From Paraphysomonas bandaiensis (taxonomy: Eukaryota > Chrysophyceae), in contig CBFFRP010000599.1 of NCBI GenBank assembly GCA_965644295.1, forward strand, positions 1 to 51,205: 51,205 nucleotides of DNA. Direction: 5' to 3'. Every line of letters starts with the position of its first letter. The first letter of the stretch is position 1. Shown piece after piece: positions 17,224 through 26,662 of this stretch. The notes under the pieces are model-generated. The model saw only the letters and a list, made by a program, of their open reading frames with translations, searched no databases and was not told the origin of the DNA. The position numbers were made by a program, and so were the translations under genes.

Positions 17224-18660
17224 ATGTTGAGACGTGTGTGTATTGCCGGTGGATCTTCATTGCGACATGCTCGCCGTTCATTCAGCAGTGTATCTGTTGA
17301 TGAAATGAGGCGGTTAGATTTATTTAATCCCACTGAAGAGCATGCGCAGGTAACACGGCTTCCCCTCTATATATCTCTGTTAATATTATACTTAGCTTCG
17401 TCAAATGCTTCGTACCTTTGTAGAGAGTGAGGTAGACCCACAGGCTCTTGCGTTTAACAGGAGGGAGGAGTTCAATACTGATTTGTTCAGAAAGCTTGGA
17501 TCTGAAATCGGCCTTCTCGGTATCACCGCATCTACTGAGTACGGTGGAAGTGGAATGGATGCAACAGCAGCTGTCATTGCCCACGAAGAACTCGCTGCCT
17601 CTGATCCCGCTTTTTGTTTGTCTTTCCTCGCCCATTCTATGCTTTTCGTGAACAATGTCAACCAAAACTGCAGTCATGAGCAGAAACTTAAGTATCTGCC
17701 TGGCGCATGTGATGGAAGTAAGATATGTGGAATGGGTATGAGTGAACCAGGTGCTGGTACAGGTAAGTTTATATGTTAAATCTTTAGACTTACGATTTAT
17801 TTATATTCAAAAATGCAGACGTTTTGGGCATGACCACAACCGCTAAGAAGAGCTCTGACGGATCACACTATGTGCTCAATGGAAACAAGATGTGGATTAC
17901 TAATGGAACCATAAATGGAGAGGACACAGGTGATACCTTCCTCGTTTACGCCAAGACGAGTGATGGACGTTCGCCTGGTGATCTCTCCGCATTCCTCGTC
18001 GAAAAAGGAATGCCTGGATTTTCCCTTGGGTCCAAAATTATGGATAAGTGTGGAATGAGAGCCTCGAATACCGCGGAACTAGTGTTTGATAGCGTCCAGG
18101 TACCGGTAGAGAATCTTGTGGGCAAGGAGGGAGGAGCAGGTATTTGCATGATGCGCAACCTCGAAATCGAACGCATTACACTGGCTGCAATGTCTCTTGG
18201 AATTGCTCGTCGCAGCATTGAGGTAATGTCTAGGTAAGAAATATTCATAAATTTCACTTGTATGTGTAAATCATGGGCTTGTGACAGCTATGCACAAGAG
18301 CGCAAAGCTTTCGGAAAAACTGTTGGGGACTTTGGGCAGACACAGAAGGCTATTGCTGAGTCGTATGCCGAGTACATGGCCGGACGCACGTATGTTTACA
18401 ACGTTGCAAGAAAGTTGGACCTCTCTAGTTACGGCAACACCCTTGACGCTGATGGAGTGAAGCTATACTGTGCTCCGATGGCGAAGAATATTGCTGACCG
18501 TGCCATCCAGTTGCTGGGCGGTAATGGGTACGTTGGTGAGTATCAGGTAGAGAGACTATGGAGAGATGCCAAACTCATCGAGATCGGTGGTGGAACGAAC
18601 GAAGCTCACCACAAGAATATGTATCGCGATATAAGGAAGAATCGCGACACTCTGTTTTAA
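17224..18660 (+). CDS. Isovaleryl-CoA dehydrogenase-like acyl-CoA dehydrogenase, mitochondrial
   Basis: There are four exons: 17224-17349, 17396-17762, 17819-18233 and 18288-18660. The introns are 46, 56 and 54 bp, all GT..AG, and splicing gives a 426-aa frame. The N-terminus (MLRRVCIAGGSSLRHARRSF) is a typical mitochondrial targeting peptide. Acyl-CoA dehydrogenase features: YGGSGMDA, GMGMSEPGAGTD and KMWITNG (FAD/substrate loops), YAQERKAFGK, GGNGYVGEYQVERLWRDAK. At the C-terminus GGGTNEA replaces the EGT of medium-chain enzymes, while a Glu stands in LEIERI (about residue 282). That is the catalytic-base position of isovaleryl-CoA dehydrogenase. The reaction is FAD-dependent oxidation of isovaleryl-CoA in leucine breakdown, passing electrons to ETF. 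Another branched- or long-chain acyl-CoA is possible. Confidence 0.88.
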
Positions 18661-19940
18661 TGCTATGCTTTCTGATATAGTATATCCACATTAACATATA
18701 TCTAACAAGCAAGTATTTTTTAGCTTTTTCGTGTTGACATATTGCACTACCTAGCTACCTAGTAGCATTACATTATTACATTGCATATCGAATTCACCAA
18801 CTATAGCTGGTACATAGTGCATAGAGTTCTCGTCGAATACGAACATTTTGGTTGGTGTTAGTATGTTAGCATTGACTTTGTTTTGACGTGCACGTTACTT
18901 ACTATTTACTATGTGACCAACTTCATGGACATGATTGTCGCTAATGGAAAGAACTGCAAAGTTAAAAGAAACTAGATTTAGCGTCCTATATTCGTCATAT
19001 AGGATAGAATAAAGCAGGACAAAGGAACAATAGCACAATATATAGTAGTATTATAAATAAATTAAAGGGGGAGAGAGGATAGAGTAGCGTACTTGGTACT
19101 TGCCAAGTTGACTGTAAAATGACTAAAACCTGAAACACATTGCCCTAGCTTACTTTGATCACATTTTCATTTGTGGCCCCGTAATACGCCATAATCAGCG
19201 CGTATACAATTTTCACAAATACTAGAGCTAAGCTGACATACAGTTCTTTCGGTACTTTGAAATTTCAAAATAATTTGACGTGTGATACACCTGAAAGCTT
19301 GATATGGATAACGACACTACTGGTCCATCTTCTTGAATAATGAGAACAAGCACGGTCCATACCGATTGTGACACTTTACTGGTGGTATACTTCGGAATGA
19401 AGTCGGCACACTACTGAAGATGAAGTGTGGTCGTTGTAGCATTGGATGGTGTTTACCGAGAAGTTAAAACTAGTATAGTGGAGGACTAAAATAGATAGTG
19501 TATATACTAGACGCGCTGCAAAACAAGGAGAATCAAAACTAGGGAATACATGCTAGAGTGGAAGTCAGAAAAGGACAGGATGTATTCTCACAAAACAATG
19601 TTGCTGCCTTTTCTTCAAGTCGACTTGTCAAGCACCAAGACTAGTCAACTGAGACGAAACAAATTTCACTCGTACATCCGCCTAATGTGACGTCTATAAC
19701 AGAACATTCACTTGTACCATCACCAGACAACCAATAGTAATGATAGCACACTCCACTCAATCCTTATAGTAGTATCCAATGAATCTATTAGAAGATCTAC
19801 TTACGTCGCTTCTATTAGCGCATGAGCATATCTAACACTACATCACTAATCCAGTACATCAGACAGGCTCATACTTTTGATATGATTGTCTAGGAACAAC
19901 CATACTATAAACCGCTATATCATCTCTAGCTACACCGTAT
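18661..19940. other. Intergenic region, nothing recognised
   Basis: No ORF of note, no RNA gene and no repeat seen. It should contain the 3' end of the dehydrogenase transcript. Confidence 0.6.
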
Positions 19941-19947
19941 ACGGTAT

Positions 19948-20217
19948 ACATACATACATACACACATACTACATACATACATACACACATACTACATACA
20001 TACATACATACATACATACATACATACATACATACATACATACATACATACATACATACATACATACATACATACATACATACATACATACATACATACA
20101 TACATACATACATACATACATACATACATACATACATACATACATACATACATACATACATACATACATACATACATACATACATACATACATACATACA
20201 TACATACATACATACAT
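19948..20217 (-). repeat. (ACAT)n microsatellite, about 56 perfect copies plus imperfect lead-in
   Basis: The pure run is 19994-20217. The lead-in at 19948-19993 holds interruptions (CACACATACTA occurs twice). The motif is the reverse complement of the array at 16916, so the two arrays face each other across the dehydrogenase gene. It ends about 120 bp before the next gene's start. Confidence 0.97.
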
Positions 20218-20335
20218 GTACATACGGAGATCCTTGAGGGGATATTGATGTGGGTTTGGATAGGAATCGAATTCTCTCATCGCCCTCTTTTATATTCTAG
20301 CATAGCCCAGCTTCCAGGTTAAGTGCGACTTACAG

Positions 20336-21170
20336 ATGGCAGGGCGAGGTTGTAGCATCTCAGGTGCTGTATTCATCCTCATATCTGTCTATACATCTAT
20401 GTGTATATGTATATATAATCATATTGTTATGCAGTGGAGGTCACCAGATCAACTGGAGATGAAACCGAAACATTAACATTACCAGTGGCTCTTCACAGTC
20501 CATTACATGTGTTACAAGAGCAACTTGAGGATCACAGGAATCTCTCAATCTCGTCAAGTTGTTATATTGTGTGACCTGTCAGATCCCGATAGAAACAATG
20601 ATACTCTGCTAACAGATAGACAATATCAGAGTTTATTTGAATGTGGTATTAGGTATGTTGTCTTATATGGGTACGATGGTTTGACATGACTACAGAGACG
20701 GATCAGTACTTACCCTGCACCCACTTGGTCTAGTGCGTCAGGAATCTAAAGAAGATACACTGCACCGTCTCCATAGACAGGATAGAGAAACGGAAGAGTC
20801 ATATGAACTGACTACCAGTATTACTGCTGCTAATGCGGACCACTCATACAATGGTATCATGTTTGATGTAGAAGCACGCGGACCCTTCGAGGTGTATGTT
20901 ATCTCTGTATCTGTTGGAGGTATGCTGGGCAGAGTGGTGAGTTCTCTTGAACATGACACACCTTTTAACCGGTGCATGATTTTATTGCTATTTTTGTCTT
21001 GATCTTTTTCACAGCGTGTTTTTGCCCGTGATCGTCCATGGGAGGATGGAGAAATTGAACGGTCCTCTGGGCGGTGGTGGGCACACCAAGGCAGTGTGTC
21101 AACAGAGGGTTGGGAAGAAGTTGCGGACGAGTTCTGTAGCCCATCGTGGGACCACCCTGCCCCATATTGA
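20336..21170 (+). pseudogene. Ubiquitin-like-domain protein with frameshift, four exons
   Basis: Proposed exons are 20336-20363, 20435-20652, 20696-20936 and 21015-21170, with introns of 71, 43 and 78 bp (GT..AG) in matching phases. Exons 1-2 give a ubiquitin-like fold: VEVTRSTGDE, TLTLPVALHSPLHVLQEQLE helix, then VVILCDLSDPDRNND, LFECGIR and GSVLTLHPLG across the splice. Within exon 2 the frame changes near 20532 (about 2 bases missing or 1 extra), so the upstream frame would stop at 20574. Exons 3-4 encode a second unit (GIMFDVEARGPFEVYV, GRV, RVFARDRPW, WW, PSWD), a module I have seen only in uncharacterised protist proteins. It may be a recent pseudogene or carry an assembly error. Confidence 0.6.
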
Positions 21171-22449
21171 CAGCGTAACTAATTACTGCGTGCGGCCCCC
21201 TAGTGGGTGCGGCTGAGTGCTGCTGCGATTGCTCACCTCTATCTATGTACACATTGCTTAGTTCAGCACAACCCCACCCGGGGTCTCACTGCATATTCAG
21301 CGCTGAATACCGTGTGATAATGATGTAGCTAGTTGGGATCAGTAGGTAGCTAGCAAATAACATATGGGACTTAAATCAAGTATTAGTTAGGTACCCACCC
21401 GACCCCCATCCGAATCTACCTAAGTACGCGCTCAGAATGGGGCATGTATAAATGCCAAATTATAGCTAAATATACAATGTTCATATAGTTTACAATGTAT
21501 CTGTCATGCGTTTCATCCTCTGAAGGTCATTTCACAGCCTCGCTCTGGGGGGTGATATATAGAGGAGAACGATATCTGTTTTTTCAATAGTAAATAACAA
21601 GATTTTTATTAGATGAAATCATTATTTCTTCGGTTAACAGCTGCCACAGTATATGTGTTTATGAAGTATGCACTTCTATGGTGTCTATGAAGGTGTAATC
21701 GGCTTCAGGGCTCACAGTAAGGAGTACTCGTGATATGCATAATAAGGGTGTGAGCGTGTGTCAACGTGTTATTACTCTGTATATATTTTCATACTCTCTC
21801 TATGGAAGAGATGAACGTTATACACTCTATGAGTATAAAAATATATACACTCCGTATCATCCAAGTCAACTTTAGGCCTTCGACTCATCTTCTTCTTCAT
21901 ACATACCAGATCGTCTTCTTGCTCAATAAGATGCCTAATAACGACTGAAATGACCCACTTAATGATGCCACAAATAAGTCTCTTCCTATCATTTCTTTAT
22001 ATGGTTGTTACACTGCTGTCTGAGGTCTATATTGTCGTCTAATTGTTGGTATGTTTTAATGTGTATTTGATGTCTCTGACCTCTTCTGCAGATATAGGTA
22101 TGTTATTGGGATAAACCGTATGCAAAAAATTACATTTTTTACATCAACCCTTTTCTGAATAGAATGCTCTGTTTTTAGGGTAAAACGAGTAAAAATTGTG
22201 AAAAGGTGAGAAAAAAATAAATTACCCATAGCCGTTAATCTTACGACTTTCGTAAGGTGTGGGGATAGTGAGTGGTGATGATGAGTGAGAATATTTCTCG
22301 TTTTTCTGCAGCCACTTGTCTGGTAGGACGGATGTATTCATATGTATGTATCGGTGTACTGGAACCCGATATATGCATATATTAATACTCATATAGCCTA
22401 TATATACCATAATCATCTCTGTATTGCCACTCTATTAGTCATATAAACC
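21171..22449. other. Intergenic region, nothing coding recognised
   Basis: The region right of the UBL gene is AT-rich with only short chance ORFs. The last 110 bp is the likely promoter of the ankyrin gene. It includes TATGTATGTATCGGTGTACT (from 22341), which recurs at 24732, and ATATAAA nine bases before the ATG. Confidence 0.5.
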
Positions 22450-23902
22450 ATGAATCAGTGTTCTTATATGTCGCATATATCTGATCTTAACGATGATGTT
22501 GTTCGTGTCATCATCTCCATGATCCCACACACGGCTGTCCTTCCAGTGATCATGACTTGTAGGAGATTTCACGATATAGTATACACTGATAGGAGGAGAG
22601 TACAGTCACATGCATCTCACTACTGTATGACCAACTCAATGGTCTCATGGGCTCTGGCTATGGGCTGCCCAGAGATATGGATGATGAATACATGTGCACT
22701 ATACGGCAGACTACAGCAGATGATACACATGAAACGCGCCATCATGAGACATGATTCGCATTCACAGGACCCTCCATGTCCATGGGATAAAGGGACTTGC
22801 AATGCTGCTGCTGATGGTGGACACTTGGATGTTCTGAAGTGGCTTCGTTCACAGGACCCTCCATGTCCATGGAATGAATGTACTTGCAATGCTGCTGCTA
22901 GTGGTGGACACTTGGACGTTCTGAAGTGGCTTCGTTCACAGGACCCTCCATGTCCATGGAGTATATACACTTGCTCTACTGCTGGTGGTGATGGACAGCT
23001 AGATGTTCTGAAGTGGCTTCGTTCACAGGACCCTCCATGTCCATGGGATGAATGTACTTGCAATACTGCTGCTAGTGGTGGACACTTGGACGTTCTGAAG
23101 TGGCTTCGTTCACAGGACCCTCCATGTCCATGGGATCGCTACATTTACAACATAGCAGCTCGATATGGACAGTTGGATGTTTTGAAGTGGCTTCGTTCAC
23201 AGGACCCTTCATGTCCATGGAGTGAATGGATTTGCACTTCTGCTGCTGATGGTGGACACTTGGATGTACTGAAGTGGCTTCGTTCACAGGACCCTCCATG
23301 TCCATGGGATGAAAGGACTTGCAATGCTGCTGCTAGTGGTGGGTATGATGCTGCTAGTGGTGGACACTTGGATGTTCTGAAGTGGCTTCGTTCACAGAAC
23401 CCTCCATGTCCATGGGATGAAGATACTTGCAAAGCTGCTGCTAGTGGTGGACACTTGGATGATCTGAAGTGGCTTCGATCACAGGACCCTCCATGTCCAT
23501 GGGATGAATATACTTGCAAAGCTGCTGCTGATGGTGGACACTTGGATGTTCTGAAGTGGCTTCGTTCACAAGACCCTCCATGTCCATGGGATAAAGGTAC
23601 TTGCAATGCTGCTGCTAGTGGTGGACACTTGGACGTTCTGAAGTGGCTTCGTTCACAGGACCCTCCATATCCATGTGAAAGGTTGCGTCACAATAGGTAT
23701 GTTTCAAGAACACTATTAGAGCACAGTACTGCTGGCTCAATTTATTTATTAATATAATAATACACAGCAGATACATACCATAGTTATCTACTGTATTAAT
23801 ATAATATTTATGATTTGTTATACTTGCGTCCTATAAACTCTGAACTCGTTGTGTACTCGACTTTGTTTCAGGAAGCAGTTCTGTACGTTACACTCGATAT
23901 GA
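22450..23902 (+). CDS. F-box and ankyrin-repeat protein
   Basis: The first ATG is at 22450. Residues about 10-45 (LNDDVVRVIISMIPHTAVL then MTCRRFHDIV) fit an F-box, the Skp1-binding part of SCF ubiquitin ligases. From about residue 106 there are ten 29-residue ankyrin-type repeats of the DPPCPWD..TC.AAA.GGHLDVLKWLRSQ class, encoded by 87-bp units from about 22768 to 23665. The seventh carries a seven-residue insertion (GYDAASG, near 23340). The unspliced frame ends at 23757 (435 aa). A likely intron at 23697-23871 (GTATGT...TTTCAG) would replace the tail with a short exon ending at TGA 23900-23902; a decayed paralog keeps both splice sites. Likely role: target recruitment for ubiquitylation, with repeats that vary by unequal exchange. 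Confidence 0.8.
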
Positions 23903-24446
23903 CGAGTCACTTGACCCATCGGCCTGCAACTGGATGGTGGGACATAATTGTGTAGAAGAATGCAGGATCTGTGGGAGAGGTTATTGAAGCAGTCGAAGGC
24001 TTGATATGTAGATACCTTAGCTACATGCTGGTATTGTACGTTGTACACATTGTATTCTCTATTCTCTTTGTATCCTTTCTTTGAATGTCAATAATATAAG
24101 CTTCATACATGCTGATGATGCTAAAAGAATATTATCTTTTGACCTCACTTCATTTCCTGGTGCATGGGGTATTAGAATATGGACTGTATCCTAGTATATT
24201 CAATGTGGTACTTGAAGACAATGTACGAGAATACAGTGAAGTATAGTGATGTGTAGATGCTGTTATGATATAGAGAAAACTGAAATAGTTTGCTCTTTCA
24301 AGATATGTTTAGTAGCGAAAGGTCTACATAAATAGTGATTTATGCATGGCGCTAAACGAGGTTGTGTTGTTTATCACAACTCGTGTAAACGATTATAATA
24401 AGTCTATCTAGTTTAAGAACTTAATCTCTCTTTGATCTAAGTGAAA
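23903..24446. other. Region between ankyrin gene and gag fragment
   Basis: No gene recognised. The right part (about 24300-24446) may be the end of an LTR and leader belonging to the gag fragment that follows, but no second LTR copy is available to prove it. Confidence 0.4.
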
Positions 24447-24668
24447 ATGAGCGTTTTCCAACATGGTAGCGAGCGAGGAGGAGAGAAGGAGGATAGAGGA
24501 GTAGTTCCTCAGTTCAACGAGACTAATGTTGAGCAATGGATTGAGGACTTCGAGACGTTCCTCATGAGAAAGGAGCAAAGCGAGGTAGCGGTGGAACTGC
24601 CACCTAAGGAGAGCGACTTCGGGGAGCAGCCACTCACGTTGATGGAGGAGAAGCTAGATGAATGCTAG
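24447..24668 (+). pseudogene. N-terminal fragment of a retroelement Gag
   Basis: An ATG at 24447 opens 73 codons containing VPQFNETNVEQWIEDFETFL. This resembles the start of copia/gypsy Gag proteins (the FxGxNxxxWxxxFE type). The frame stops at 24666-24668 inside a 77-bp sequence repeated at 25930, so the element is truncated to its first few hundred bases. No pol remains nearby. Confidence 0.5.
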
Positions 24669-24726
24669 TCAACCTAGTTAGACCTCTATCTATAACTAAT
24701 CAGTACAGACTCTCTTATCCTGCTAT
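24650..24726 (+). repeat. 77-bp direct repeat, left copy
   Basis: It begins GAAGCTAGATGAATGCTAGT and recurs at 25930-26006 with one mismatch. The two copies bracket about 1.2 kb derived largely from the ankyrin locus. Confidence 0.92.
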
Positions 24727-25139
24727 GTGTGTATGTATGTATCAGTGTACTGGAACCCGATATATGCTTAGTCTGTAGCCTATTGGATTTAGTTAATTCC
24801 CATATTTTTGGTGTTTTGCACATATTTAAAATTTTGTTCTGATTATGTTCATGATGCACACATATAACTCCCAGTTGATTTAGAAGACAACTCCTTTCAT
24901 TGTTATTAACTTGAGTATTAAATAGCAGTTGTCATCATCACTTCCAAAATTTTCAACACACTTTCAACATATTTTCAGCATTAATACATTCATCTATTTA
25001 ATACACAGAATATACATACATATATACATCATCATGTATTACAGTGACAATTACAAAAGTATACAAGGCGGAGTGAGCTCAGCATCACCACAAAAGGAGG
25101 GTCACCATGAAAAATATCAGTAATACTATCAGGAACAAC
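24727..25139. other. Copy of ankyrin-gene promoter segment followed by AT-rich DNA
   Basis: Bases 24732-24767 repeat, with one change, the segment at 22341-22376 upstream of the ankyrin gene. The rest is AT-rich without a recognised gene. Confidence 0.6.
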
Positions 25140-25680
25140 ACCGGTCATGGCTTCAGATGACACACGACAGGAGCAATACCAGTAGAAATGGCACAAGATG
25201 ATTCAGGACGAGAAGCATCAGTACCATCATCTCTGGCACAATATCAGTCAAGGCTTCAGATGACACACAATAGCAAAAACATTAGAAATGGCATAAGATG
25301 ATTCAGGACGAGAAGCATCAGTACCATCATCTCTGGGACAATATCAGTCATGGAATCTCACAGCATGGAAGCAATGACAGTAGAAAGAACATCAAATGCT
25401 TCAGGTCGAGAAGCATCAGTACTATCTGGGACAATATCCGTCATGGATTCCGACGACATGGGAGAAATACCAGTATAAGATGTCTCAAGACAAGAAGCAT
25501 TAGTACCATCTGGGACAATATCCGTCATGGACTCCGACCACATGGGGAAAATACCAGTATAAAATGTTTCAAGGTAAGAAGCACTAGTATCATCTGGACA
25601 ATATCCGTCATGGATTCCGACGACATGGGAGAAATACCAGTATAATAATATGTTTTAGGACGAGAAGCATTAGTACCATC
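25140..25680 (-). repeat. Degenerate tandem repeats, about 85-100 bp
   Basis: GACGAGAAGCATCAGTACCATC-like starts recur at about 25207, 25308, 25405, 25490, 25577 and 25660. On the minus strand the later units read as repeated SESMTDIVPD...TGISPMS peptides, about 28 residues each, broken by indels. They may be the remains of a coding repeat; no known domain was recognised. Confidence 0.7.
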
Positions 25681-25860
25681 TGAAACACATGAAACACTTC
25701 ATCATAAGCCACAATAAACATTCACAGGACCTCCATGTCCATGGAATGTAGGCACCTGTCATGCTGCTGAGGGTAGGCACTTAGATTAATTATTGGTGAA
25801 GGTATGTTTGAAGAACACTATTTTCGAACTGTTATACCGGTTCGTTTTAATAATATAATA
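25681..25860 (+). pseudogene. Decayed paralog of the ankyrin-repeat gene
   Basis: This aligns with 22720-22800 (ACACATGAAAC...CATTCACAGGAC-CTCCATGTCCATGG) and then directly with the 3' end of the intact gene (GGTATGTTTxAAGAACACTATT). About one ankyrin unit survives and the rest is lost. The matching 3' intron end continues at 26093-26177 after an insertion. Confidence 0.75.
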
Positions 25861-25929
25861 TACAGTATATATTATATATATTGAAAGTCTTTTTATTTAG
25901 CAATAGGCTAAAAAATCTGCATCAATTTA

Positions 25930-26006
25930 GAAGCTAGATGAATGCTAGTCAACCTAGTTAGACCTCTATCTATAACTAATCAGTACAGACTCTCTTATCC
26001 TACTAT
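25930..26006 (+). repeat. 77-bp direct repeat, right copy
   Basis: Same as 24650-24726 with a single difference near its end. It is inserted, together with the LINE tail that follows, into the intron region of the decayed ankyrin paralog. Confidence 0.92.
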
Positions 26007-26060
26007 TTAACGCTACGAAAGCTGCTTGTGCGTCGCCGCAAGCGCCAAGGTGCAACCACT
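26007..26060 (-). mobile_element. LINE 3'-end fragment
   Basis: GCTGCTTGTGCGTCGCCGCA and the following GCGCCAAGGTGCAACCA match, with a few changes, 46681-46721. That is the 3' untranslated end of the LINE at the right of the window. It is probably a 5'-truncated relic. Confidence 0.6.
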
Positions 26061-26092
26061 CCCGTTCTATATATATATTATATACAATAATC

Positions 26093-26177
26093 GTCTAATG
26101 TATTAATATAATATTTATGTTTTGTTTTACTGGTGCCCTATAAATTCTGAGCGCGTTGTTCACTCAACTTTGTTTCA
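26093..26177 (+). repeat. Duplicate of ankyrin-gene 3' intron end
   Basis: This aligns with 23788-23871 (TATTAATATAATATTTATG ... CCTATAAA.TCTGA.C.CGTTGT ... CTTTGTTTCAG). Keeping the acceptor site supports a real intron in the intact gene. Confidence 0.75.
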
Positions 26178-26337
26178 GACAGAACCAGAAATGAATGACG
26201 AGAAATGATTATCATAATTTTCATTAATTGAGAGTGTTGTTTACCATAAGTAAACATTATGCAAACGTGGGAATTTTACGATATTTTGGGAAATTTAGGA
26301 GTATTTACAGTATTTAAGTAGAAATGTTATTCTATTT

Positions 26338-26613
26338 GTGGTATTAGGGTTAGAGACAACAAAAAATATTAATTTTATTATAATTTTAAGTCTCATAGGA
26401 TGTAACAGAAGCGCCTTTTTGCTTACCAGCAACCACGTTATCTGCCCTCATACTACCACTGTCAACCCATTGATCATCATGATGCCAGCAGTCATTGCCC
26501 TACTCGTAGCTACATTGTTTCTAGCCACTTGTGATTTAATATACAACTTACGTACGATCATGAATACATTACATCATATATCTATCCTTTCAAATATGAA
26601 CAACAAACACTAA
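26338..26613 (+). CDS. Small ORF with one possible membrane segment
   Basis: A 91-codon ORF that opens with TTG-type or later starts; the first ATG is inside it. It has a hydrophobic stretch (IIMMPAVIALLVATLFLATC). No family recognised and no expression signal seen. It could well be chance. Confidence 0.15.
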   Translation: MVLGLETTKNINFIIILSLIGCNRSAFLLTSNHVICPHTTTVNPLIIMMPAVIALLVATLFLATCDLIYNLRTIMNTLHHISILSNMNNKH

Positions 26614-26662
26614 GTCCATGAATATTTATCACTTTCTCACTCAATTGAACTGTAGTTCACCC

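Noticed and set aside
19859-20280. ORFs across the second microsatellite
   Set aside because: Same artefact; no conserved non-repeat domain attached.
22620-23606. Minus-strand ORFs (HGHGGSCERSHFRTSKCP repeats) opposite the ankyrin gene
   Set aside because: Antisense shadows of the 87-bp repeats; the plus strand encodes the recognisable ankyrin units.
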